From DASRFR01 sp035651455 (GTDB taxonomy: Bacteria > Acidobacteriota > Terriglobia > Terriglobales > Acidobacteriaceae), in contig DASRFR010000047.1 in NCBI GenBank assembly GCA_035651455.1, forward strand, positions 310,001 through 374,000: a stretch of DNA of 64,000 nucleotides. The letters run 5' to 3'. The first letter of the stretch is position 1, and each line of letters starts with the position of its first letter. Below, piece after piece: positions 52,024 through 58,736 of the stretch. The translations under genes and the position numbers were made by a program. The notes beneath the pieces were generated by a model that saw only the letters and a program-made list of their open reading frames with translations, was not told where the DNA came from and did no database searches.

Positions 52024-52044
52024 CTGAGCGACCAAACCGCTCAG
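52024..52044 (-). promoter_or_regulatory. Leader hairpin abutting the TonB receptor ribosome site
   Basis: On the minus strand CTGAGCG and CGCTCAG form a perfect seven-pair stem with a seven-base loop; the final G-adjacent bases touch the AGGAGG Shine-Dalgarno of the receptor gene. Opening or protein binding could control translation, or the stem may protect the mRNA end. Confidence 0.4.
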
Positions 52045-52326
52045 GCCCACGGTTTACGGCAAAAAATTTAGTGAACTACCGCGTCGACAAAACCTCGATA
52101 TGGACCGGCCGTCGCGCAGCATGCACCAGATACGGACCCCGCGACGATACTTGGCCCACATAACAAAATGCCCCTGAACAGGGACGCAAAAGAAGCTTTC
52201 TAATGAGTGATTGCGCGACAGATTACTAAAACTTCAAAGCGTTGGCAAGACTGCAACGCGTGATGACTCGCGGAAGTACATCGCCAGCTAACAGCACAAC
52301 CAGAAATCCTATTTCTCGTACCCCAA
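52045..52326. other. Gene-free upstream region of the TonB receptor gene
   Basis: With the leader hairpin, the stretch 52013-52326 holds no convincing gene. It is more AT-rich in places (around 52190-52330) and should carry the receptor promoter and the end of the SDR gene. No clear -35/-10 pair was identified. Confidence 0.45.
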
Positions 52327-53115
52327 CTACAAGCCTTTGTACAGACCGCCATCGACGAGTATTGTCTGCCCGGTGACATAAGACGCGCGCTCGGACGCTA
52401 GCCAGACGATAGTGTCGGCCACTTCACCGGGATCACCCAGCCGCTTCAAGGGTGCATCGGCGGCCCAGGCTTCAAAAATTTCGCTTTCGCTTTTTCCCGA
52501 TGCTGCAGAGCGCGATGTCGCGAGTTCTTTCAACCGATCGGTGGCCGTGAAGCCCGGACCAACATTGTTTACCAGAATTCCATCCTTGCCGAATTCATTC
52601 GCCAAGCTTCGAACCAGTCCTACGACTGCGGCACGAACGGCATTGGAAAGCACCAGGTCGGCAACTGGCTGTTTAGTGGTGATCGAGGTAATGGTGATGA
52701 TCCGACCCCAGCGCTTGCGTTGCATGTGCGGGATCACCTCGTGGGCGAAATATATGGTACTCAGAAAATTCGTCTCGACGGCTTTATGCCAATCGTCCGT
52801 GGTGGTTGCCAGGAAACCTTTCGCCGGAGGGCCGCCCGCGTTGGTAACGCAGACATCGACACCCCCAAACTGTTTTGCTACGGATGCCACAAACTCACGA
52901 ACCGCTGCCGGGTCGGTCACGTCGAGTGCTTGCGCTATTACCTCTGCGCCGTGATTCTTACGAACGGAATCTGCGGCGGTCTGCAGCGATTGCTGGTTGC
53001 GGGCGCACATGGCGATGCGGCAACCCTCGGCCGCGAAGGCTTCCGCGGTTGCGCGTCCGATTCCCTGGCTTGATGCCGCTACGATCACACTGCGATTCTT
53101 CAGGCCCGTATTCAT
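52327..53115 (-). CDS. SDR-family protein with an atypical active site (BKR-like)
   Basis: A 262-residue Rossmann protein of the short-chain dehydrogenase family. The nucleotide loop reads AASSQGIGRATAEAFA (TGxxxGIG with the first residues changed), and NAGGPPAKGF matches the NAG motif. The catalytic Ser is present (ITITSITTKQP), but where YxxxK is expected the sequence reads LVLSNAVRAAVVGL, so the catalytic Tyr and Lys are replaced. This pattern defines a known BKR-like subgroup of SDRs lacking a full tetrad. It is probably a reductase with a modified mechanism or a binding protein. A TATAAT eight bases before the ATG, and no ribosome site, suggest a leaderless mRNA. Confidence 0.88.
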   Translation of the reverse strand: MNTGLKNRSVIVAASSQGIGRATAEAFAAEGCRIAMCARNQQSLQTAADSVRKNHGAEVIAQALDVTDPAAVREFVASVAKQFGGVDVCVTNAGGPPAKGFLATTTDDWHKAVETNFLSTIYFAHEVIPHMQRKRWGRIITITSITTKQPVADLVLSNAVRAAVVGLVRSLANEFGKDGILVNNVGPGFTATDRLKELATSRSAASGKSESEIFEAWAADAPLKRLGDPGEVADTIVWLASERASYVTGQTILVDGGLYKGL

Positions 53116-53123
53116 GGCACCGG

Positions 53124-53129
53124 ATTATA
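53124..53129 (-). promoter_or_regulatory. TATAAT box just upstream of the SDR start: leaderless promoter
   Basis: On the minus strand TATAAT ends eight bases before the ATG at 53115, so transcription would start at or next to the start codon. There is no Shine-Dalgarno. A clear -35 is not seen. Confidence 0.4.
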
Positions 53130-53226
53130 AATGGATGGCAGAGTAAGCCTCGCTGCCCACTCAGTTGCGCAGGCTTGCCTTCGGACGTTACCCTTTGAAC
53201 GACCATTTCACGGTAACAGAGGGCCC

Positions 53227-54171
53227 ATGGCTTCTACACCGCGGTACACCTGGTACGACGGCGAACTTAGAGAGTCTTCGCAAATCGCAGTTCCCTTCCT
53301 TAGCGCCGGATTGCACTACGGCTTCAGTGTGTTTGAAGGAATCCGCTGTTACGCCACGGCGAACGGGCCTGCGGTGTTTCGTCTGGACGAGCACGTTGAG
53401 AGATTGCTGGATTCAGCACACATCGTCGGCCTTCGAGAGCTTCCCTACGACAAAGAAACGATCGCCAACGCCATCCACCAGACGATTGCGGCGAACAGGT
53501 TTTCCGCCTGCTACATCCGCCCGCTGATCTTTCTTGAGGGCGCGATGAATATGGTGGTGGACTCCGGGAAGCCCAGGCTTGCGGTCGCGGTTTGGGAGTG
53601 GTCCTCATTTTTTGGGGCGGAAGCGAAGGAGCGAGGGATTCGCGCCAACGTCTCATCCATCACTCGCTTGCACCCCAATATCATGATGACCAAGGCCAAG
53701 GTTTCTGGAAACTATGTCGGCTCGCTGCTGGCGAAGACCGAGTCGCAACGCCTGGGCTTCGATGAAGCCATTATGCTCGATCCCGCCGGATATGTGGCGG
53801 AGTGCACGGGCGAGAATATTTTTATTGTGCGGGGCAGCACAATCTTCACAGTCCCGAAAGCGTCCATTCTGGAGGGCATCACCCGCGATAGCCTCATCAC
53901 ACTTGCGGACGATTTGGGATACAAAGTCGTGGAGGAGCCCATCTCGCGCGACCAGCTATACATGGCCGATGAAGTGTTTGTGTGCGGGACGGCAGCGGAA
54001 GTCATCGCCTTGCGTGAAATCGATTTTCGCGTCATTGGCAACGGAAAACGAGGGCCGGTGGCCCGCGCTTTGCAGGACGCTTTTGAACAGGTCACAAGTG
54101 GGCGGCACCCGCGGTCAGCGCAATGGTTGTCTTACGTTCCGGCCTCCGATTCTGTGAGCGCGAGGGCGTAG
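53227..54171 (+). CDS. ilvE: Branched-chain amino-acid aminotransferase
   Basis: A 314-residue class IV aminotransferase making or degrading Val, Leu and Ile. LSAGLHYGFSVFEGIRCY at residues 25-42 is the IlvE opening; PLP-binding K158 lies in NIMMTKAKVSGNYV; EAIMLDPAGYVAECTGENIF binds the cofactor. Length fits. ATG at 53227 has AGAGGG upstream; a longer in-frame opening exists but does not match the family start. It is divergent from the SDR gene and followed 26 bases later by the trans-sulfuration enzyme, so both amino-acid genes may share an operon. Confidence 0.93.
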   Translation: MASTPRYTWYDGELRESSQIAVPFLSAGLHYGFSVFEGIRCYATANGPAVFRLDEHVERLLDSAHIVGLRELPYDKETIANAIHQTIAANRFSACYIRPLIFLEGAMNMVVDSGKPRLAVAVWEWSSFFGAEAKERGIRANVSSITRLHPNIMMTKAKVSGNYVGSLLAKTESQRLGFDEAIMLDPAGYVAECTGENIFIVRGSTIFTVPKASILEGITRDSLITLADDLGYKVVEEPISRDQLYMADEVFVCGTAAEVIALREIDFRVIGNGKRGPVARALQDAFEQVTSGRHPRSAQWLSYVPASDSVSARA

Positions 54172-54197
54172 CACCACGCATTTATGAAGGAGTGTTT

Positions 54198-55400
54198 ATG
54201 AAAGAGCATGATCGCCATCCGGAAACCGAAGCGGTGCGTGCGGGCACCGATCTTCACAAGAAGAACGGCCCTCTGGCCACTCCCATTTACCAGACCTCGA
54301 CATTCGAGGTCACGGATAGCGCTGAGCAGCTGCGTGCCACTCATACTGACCGCTTCTACACGCGGTACGGCAATCCCACGCATACCGTGGCCGAGTCGGC
54401 TATCGCCGAACTGGAAGGTACCGACGCGGCGCTTCTCTTCTCATCGGGAATGGCGGCGATCACAACCTCGATTCTGTCGCTGGTAAAGGCGGGAGATCAC
54501 ATCGTAGCGCAGCGCGACATTTATGGCGGGGTGACTAAATTCTTAACCAACTGGCTTCCCAAGCTCGGAGTCGAGACCACCTTTGTCGATACCACTGACT
54601 ACGACCAGCACGTCCGCTCCATTCGACCCAACACCAGGCTGCTCTACCTCGAGTCTCCGACGAATCCCACTCTGCGGATAGTCGACCTGAAGAGAGTGTC
54701 GGCGATCGCCCGCCAACACAATTTAATCAGCATGATCGACAGCACCTTCGCCACTCCCATCAACCAGCGCCCGGCAGAGTTTGGGATCGATCTGGTCATG
54801 CATTCAGGAACAAAATACTTTGGCGGGCATTCCGATATCATCTGCGGCATCATTTCCGGACGCCGCGCTCTTATCGACCAGATTCACGAGACCCGGACGA
54901 CGCTGGGGTGTTGCATGGACCCACATGCCGCATTCCTGCTGTTGCGCGGCATCAAAACCCTGGCAATTCGAGTACAGCGGCAGAATCAAAATGCGCTGCG
55001 CATCGCAGAATTCCTGGCGACTCATTCCATGGTGAAACGTGTGCACTATCCCTTTGTCTCCGGACATCCGCAACGTGCCATTGTGGCAGAGCAGATGAGT
55101 GGCGGCGGGGGTGTATTGAGCTTTGAAGTGGACGGAACCGCAGAAGACGCGCGTACGCTCGCCGAGGGATTAAACCTCTTTACACTTGCACCTAGTCTGG
55201 GTGGCGTCGACTCCCTGGTCACCCTTCCCGTCATTACCTCCCACGCCATGATCTCGCCCGAAGTGCGAGCGAAGATGGGCGTCACCGAACAGCTGATTCG
55301 ACTCTCTGTGGGAGTCGAGAATGCCGACGACCTGATCGCCGATCTCAATACGGCGCTCAATGCGCTGCAGCGTTCGCGCCAGCAGGTGGCTATCGGGTGA
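54198..55400 (+). CDS. Trans-sulfuration PLP enzyme (cystathionine gamma-synthase / O-acylhomoserine sulfhydrylase family)
   Basis: A 400-residue Cys/Met-metabolism enzyme. It starts with HPETEAVRAGTDLHKKNG; YTRYGNPT near residue 54 binds the neighbouring subunit's PLP; the PLP lysine is K206 in VMHSGTKYFGGHSD; SLGGVDSLVTLPVITSH near residue 335 is typical. Members form or break cystathionine or make homocysteine directly; sequence alone does not separate them. ATG at 54198 follows AAGGAG by seven bases. It lies between ilvE and an oxidoreductase. With CysK and BHMT in the window it would complete homocysteine supply. Confidence 0.92.
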   Translation: MKEHDRHPETEAVRAGTDLHKKNGPLATPIYQTSTFEVTDSAEQLRATHTDRFYTRYGNPTHTVAESAIAELEGTDAALLFSSGMAAITTSILSLVKAGDHIVAQRDIYGGVTKFLTNWLPKLGVETTFVDTTDYDQHVRSIRPNTRLLYLESPTNPTLRIVDLKRVSAIARQHNLISMIDSTFATPINQRPAEFGIDLVMHSGTKYFGGHSDIICGIISGRRALIDQIHETRTTLGCCMDPHAAFLLLRGIKTLAIRVQRQNQNALRIAEFLATHSMVKRVHYPFVSGHPQRAIVAEQMSGGGGVLSFEVDGTAEDARTLAEGLNLFTLAPSLGGVDSLVTLPVITSHAMISPEVRAKMGVTEQLIRLSVGVENADDLIADLNTALNALQRSRQQVAIG

Positions 55401-55450
55401 TCGACTTCGTGGAAACGGAAGCCGCCTTTAGGGCCAGCCTGAGGTGACGC

Positions 55451-56614
55451 GTGCAAAAGCTTCGAGCTGCTGTCGTCGGAATGGGATTTGTCGGACGCTC
55501 ACATCTCGATGCGCTGCGGCGCTTAGCAATCCCTGTTGCGGGAACCCTCGGAAGCACCCCCGAGCGGACACACGAAACGGCTGATGCCCACCAGTTACAA
55601 CGTGCTTACACCTCAATTGACGAGCTGGCAGCCGACTCCGCGGTGGACGTCGTTCACCTCTGCACCCCGAATCACCTGCATTTCGAACAAGCAGATGTGC
55701 TCCTGAATTCCGGAAAGCACGTTGTCTGCGAAAAACCGCTCGCCATGGACGCCCAACAGAGCCGCAGGCTGATCGAGGTAGCTCAGGAAAATGCGCGCGT
55801 AGGAGCCGTCGCCTACAACCTTCGCTATTACCCGCTTTGCCAGCAGGCGCGCGCCATGATCGCCGGAGGAGCCATTGGAGAGCCGCGCCTTGTCCACGGA
55901 AGTTTTCTGCAGGATTGGCTTTTCCACAGAACAGACTGGAACTGGCGACTGGAACCACAGTTGGGCGGCGAGTTGAGGGCGATCTCCGACATTGGAACGC
56001 ATTGGCTTGATTTGATCTCGTGGTTGACTCAGCGCCAACTGGTTGAACTGTGTGCAGACCTCGCCACTATCATTCCGGTGCGGGAACGTCCCCGGGGCCG
56101 ACTAGAAACTTTCCAGCGCGGCCAGGCCACGAAGGCCGACCCGGTCGAGATCCGCACCGACGACTACGGATCAGTGTTACTGCATTACGAAGGCGGCCTG
56201 CACGGCGTCATGACTGTTTCGCAGGTGAGCGCAGGCCGAAAAGCGCGGCTCTGGTTCGAAATCGACGGTTCAGAAGGATCGCTGGCGTGGAATTCGGAGG
56301 AGCCGAACCAATTGTGGCTGGGTAAGCGCGACGAAGCCAACCGATGCCTTATAAAGGATCCCGCGCTAATGTCTCCAGAGGCGCGCGGTTATGCCCTGCT
56401 GCCGGGCGGCCACACCGAAGGTTACGGCGATACCTTTGTGCAACTCTTTCGCGACGTCTACACCTATGTCGCAGCTGGAGATTTTGCTGCTCCGCGGTCC
56501 TTTCCCACCCTCGAGACGGGACACGAGCAAATGATCCTGTGTGACGCGATTGCTCGCAGCGCGCGGGAACGGCAGTGGGTCTGTGTTAAACCTGCCCGGA
56601 ACGCAAGGGCATAA
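55451..56614 (+). CDS. Gfo/Idh/MocA-family NAD(P)-dependent oxidoreductase
   Basis: A 387-residue two-domain oxidoreductase. The Rossmann domain opens with RAAVVGMGFVGRSHLDALRR; VVHLCTPNHLHFEQADVLL and HVVCEKPLAMDAQQSRRL carry the EKP lysine (about K98) that acts in catalysis. The C-terminal alpha/beta domain (DIGTHWLDLISWL) holds the His of the family DxxxH motif. Members oxidise or reduce sugars and inositols. Its start is GTG at 55451 with a weak ribosome site, 50 bases after the trans-sulfuration gene. A role in sugar metabolism is likely; the substrate is unknown. Confidence 0.92.
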   Translation: MQKLRAAVVGMGFVGRSHLDALRRLAIPVAGTLGSTPERTHETADAHQLQRAYTSIDELAADSAVDVVHLCTPNHLHFEQADVLLNSGKHVVCEKPLAMDAQQSRRLIEVAQENARVGAVAYNLRYYPLCQQARAMIAGGAIGEPRLVHGSFLQDWLFHRTDWNWRLEPQLGGELRAISDIGTHWLDLISWLTQRQLVELCADLATIIPVRERPRGRLETFQRGQATKADPVEIRTDDYGSVLLHYEGGLHGVMTVSQVSAGRKARLWFEIDGSEGSLAWNSEEPNQLWLGKRDEANRCLIKDPALMSPEARGYALLPGGHTEGYGDTFVQLFRDVYTYVAAGDFAAPRSFPTLETGHEQMILCDAIARSARERQWVCVKPARNARA

Positions 56615-56620
56615 AGCTCG

Positions 56621-56893
56621 ATGAAACGCGCAGTTCTAGCCTGCGTTGGGATTTTCCTTCTTCTGTACGCTGCCGATTTTCTGATCTTTACCTTGAAAGT
56701 TCACAGGCATGGAAACGCATTCGGCGTAGTCACCGTGGAACATTACTACGCGGTTCACGAGAAGAACGGCAAAACGGAATACATCTTTCAAAACCCCGAG
56801 AACCAGCTATGCGCTGAAGCGCTGTTTCCCCACGCCGGTGATTCTCCTTGCTGGTATGCCCGACGGAGAAAAGAACGAAAAGTGGACATTTGA
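56621..56893 (+). CDS. Small membrane-anchored or exported protein of unknown function
   Basis: A 90-residue protein. Residues 4-24 are a hydrophobic segment (VLACVGIFLLLYAADFLIF) serving as signal anchor or uncleaved signal. The outer part (KVHRHGNAFGVVTVEHYYAV, then GKTEYIFQNPENQLCAEALF) appears natural, with two Cys that could pair. The tail is basic. It starts six bases after the oxidoreductase stop, which supports translation. I do not recognise a family. Its placement right after the Gfo/Idh gene suggests joint expression only. Confidence 0.65.
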   Translation: MKRAVLACVGIFLLLYAADFLIFTLKVHRHGNAFGVVTVEHYYAVHEKNGKTEYIFQNPENQLCAEALFPHAGDSPCWYARRRKERKVDI

Positions 56894-57092
56894 CCGCTCG
56901 CAACGGGCAAAGTTTTCACCTGCCCCAATTTGGGACGCTACAGGACTCGAAATTCTCCACTATCACAGTCATTTGTGGGGGTAAGCCCTAAACTGCCCGT
57001 GAGTTCCCTCTCGCACGCCGGAACCGACCGGATACCCCTTAACTACGATTGGGACGCTGTTCACGATTGCAGCCCATACGTGTGGGGGCCGT
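56894..57092. other. Gene-free stretch before a possible small gene
   Basis: About 200 bases between the small membrane protein and the candidate gene at 57093. I see no tRNA fold, clear promoter or terminator. A 61-codon frame at 56930 has unlikely composition. Confidence 0.4.
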
Positions 57093-57299
57093 ATGCGAAA
57101 AAGTTCGAAACGTAGCAGAACGGTTCCGAAGTCAGCAGCGGACAATACGAAAATATCCGAATTGTGCCAGAAAGCCCGGCGCGCTCTGCAGGAGTTGTCG
57201 ATTGAGCTGGCGAGACAAGGAAATGATGCTTTGCTGCGGGTCCTCGACGACATTCTACGTGCGCTTTGGTCGCTGGAAGAAAGGCTGAAGAAACCCTGA
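57093..57299 (+). CDS. Possible small helical basic protein
   Basis: A 68-residue candidate. After a Lys/Arg/Ser-rich start, the chain reads ISELCQKARRALQELSIELA and DALLRVLDDILRALWSLEER, a natural-looking pair of amphipathic helices ending in KKP. The ribosome site is poor (GTGGGGG about 4-10 bases upstream). An overlapping frame (57049-57288) is less natural. It is convergent with fabH, ending 65 bases from its stop. Treat as uncertain; comparative evidence would decide it. Confidence 0.42.
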   Translation: MRKSSKRSRTVPKSAADNTKISELCQKARRALQELSIELARQGNDALLRVLDDILRALWSLEERLKKP

Positions 57300-57364
57300 C
57301 AGGCGCTAAGTCAATTCGCTACAGAACACATGACGACGATGCTCGCGGTTCGAGTGGCACAAGC

Positions 57365-58363
57365 TCAGTAAGCCCAGCGTAACAGAGCCGCGGCGACCGT
57401 AAATCCTGCTCCCACCGACGCCAGCAGCACCAAATCGCCCTTCTTCAGCTTCCCCTCCTCGCGCGCGGTTTGCATAGCTAACGGTATAGTGCCCGCGGTA
57501 GTGTTGCCGTAGCGATCGATGTTGATGATGACGCTCTCCGGTCGAAGTCCCAGACGATCCGCGGTGGCTGTGATGATGCGCTTGTTTGCCTGATGTGGAA
57601 TGAACGCCGCGATATCGCGGGCATCTATGCCATTGCGCTCCAGCAGTTTCTCGCACAATTCGGTCTGTTTCTTCACCGCAAATTTGAAGACCGTCTGCCC
57701 ATCCTGATGAACGTAGTGCATCTTCTTCGTGACAGTTTCGCACGTGGAGGGGTTCAGGCTGCCTCCGCCCGGCATATACAGGGCGCACCCACCCGAGCCG
57801 TCGATTTCGTGAAGATAGTCAATCAGTCCCACGGAATCGTCCTCGGCAGGTTCCAGAATGACCGCCCCTGCTCCATCTCCGAAGATCACGCAAGTGGCGC
57901 GGTCGGTGTAATCGATGATCGAGGACATCACGTCGGCGCCGATGACCAGCACCCGTTTATGTGCGCCGGTCTGGATAAATTGTGCGCCAGTTTGCAACGC
58001 GTACACAAACGCCGAACATGCCGCGGAGAGATCAAAACCCCACACATTTTTCGCGCCGAGTTTATGCTGCACCAGGCATGAAGTAGAAGGGAAAAACATG
58101 TCGGGCGTGACCGTCGCGACGATGATTGCGTCCACGTCCGAGGGTCCTATGCCGCGCTGCTCCAGAGCCTTTCTCGCCGCCTCTGCTGCGAGGTCGCTGG
58201 TCGCAACTCCCTTATCCACCAGGTGACGCTCACGGATTCCTGTTCGCTCGAGAATCCACTGATCAGTAGTCGCTACCATTTTCTCCAGATCGTGATTATT
58301 CAGAACACGGGGAGGTACATAAGTTCCGAGAGCGCTGATCTTGGCGCGGATAGGAAGAGTCAA
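57365..58363 (-). CDS. fabH: Beta-ketoacyl-ACP synthase III
   Basis: A 332-residue thiolase-fold enzyme starting fatty acid synthesis by condensing acetyl-CoA (or another acyl-CoA) with malonyl-ACP. The catalytic triad is visible: C116 in LSAACSAFVY, H257 in FIPHQANKRI and N287 in YGNTTAGTIP. GDGAGAVIL is also conserved. Length fits FabH (about 320). It stands alone on this strand between a possible small gene and the SRP RNA; the SRP RNA on the same strand lies 126 bases upstream. Genes for the remaining fatty acid enzymes are not in the window. The start ATG at 58363 gives the usual N-terminus PIRAKISALGTYVP. Confidence 0.96.
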   Translation of the reverse strand: MTLPIRAKISALGTYVPPRVLNNHDLEKMVATTDQWILERTGIRERHLVDKGVATSDLAAEAARKALEQRGIGPSDVDAIIVATVTPDMFFPSTSCLVQHKLGAKNVWGFDLSAACSAFVYALQTGAQFIQTGAHKRVLVIGADVMSSIIDYTDRATCVIFGDGAGAVILEPAEDDSVGLIDYLHEIDGSGGCALYMPGGGSLNPSTCETVTKKMHYVHQDGQTVFKFAVKKQTELCEKLLERNGIDARDIAAFIPHQANKRIITATADRLGLRPESVIINIDRYGNTTAGTIPLAMQTAREEGKLKKGDLVLLASVGAGFTVAAALLRWAY

Positions 58364-58488
58364 TGATTTCTCCTGCTGGAAGATGAAAGTACGTATTCTG
58401 AAGGATAGCGTTAAGAAAGTCTATGATCGTCGCGGCTCAAGGCTCGGTTTACGAGCTGTAGAAACGAGGTTTGCGACTCTGAGAGAAA

Positions 58489-58593
58489 GCCAGGCACCGG
58501 CGACCCACTGCACACGCAAGAGCCCGTTACCGTTGCTTCCTTCCGGATCTGGCGGGGTTGGCGGGAATGCGTCGCGTGGGACCGATGCCTGAC
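58489..58593 (-). ncRNA. ffs: Bacterial small signal recognition particle RNA (4.5S type)
   Basis: On the minus strand the core ATCCGGAAGGAAGCA matches the SRP RNA apex (GGAA tetraloop plus symmetric loop that binds Ffh). The ends pair: GTCAGGCATCGG at the 5' end with CCGGTGCCTGGC at the 3' end, and TCCCACGCGACGCA further in with TGCGTGTGCAGTGGG. This gives a single long hairpin of about 105 bases, the short bacterial form without an Alu domain. It binds Ffh for co-translational membrane targeting. The exact ends are approximate. It sits upstream of fabH on the same strand. Confidence 0.92.
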
Positions 58594-58736
58594 CCAGATT
58601 ATTTTAACATTCGCGTCTTACCGCCGCGGGCGGGCGGAGCTCAAACCGCTGCTCACTCCGGCCCAGTGTAATGACGCTATGGACCACGAAGGTACTCTTT
58701 CGCTCTCCCACCATTTTCGCGAGAATAGAACGACCG
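58594..58736. other. Short gap with the SRP RNA promoter
   Basis: This stretch separates the SRP RNA from the transglutaminase gene. The first 30 bases contain an AT-rich run (ATTATTTTAACATT on the plus strand) that could be the SRP RNA -10 region on the minus strand (the TAAAATAAT side). The rest is GC-rich with no recognised feature. Confidence 0.4.

Noticed and set aside
54172..54197. Possible SAM riboswitch before the trans-sulfuration gene
   Set aside because: Only 26 bases separate the genes and the 111 bases before ilvE show no riboswitch-like core.
57049..57288. Alternative 79-codon frame overlapping the small gene at 57093
   Set aside because: Its translation is Cys- and Arg-rich without structure, while the 57093 frame gives two clean amphipathic helices.
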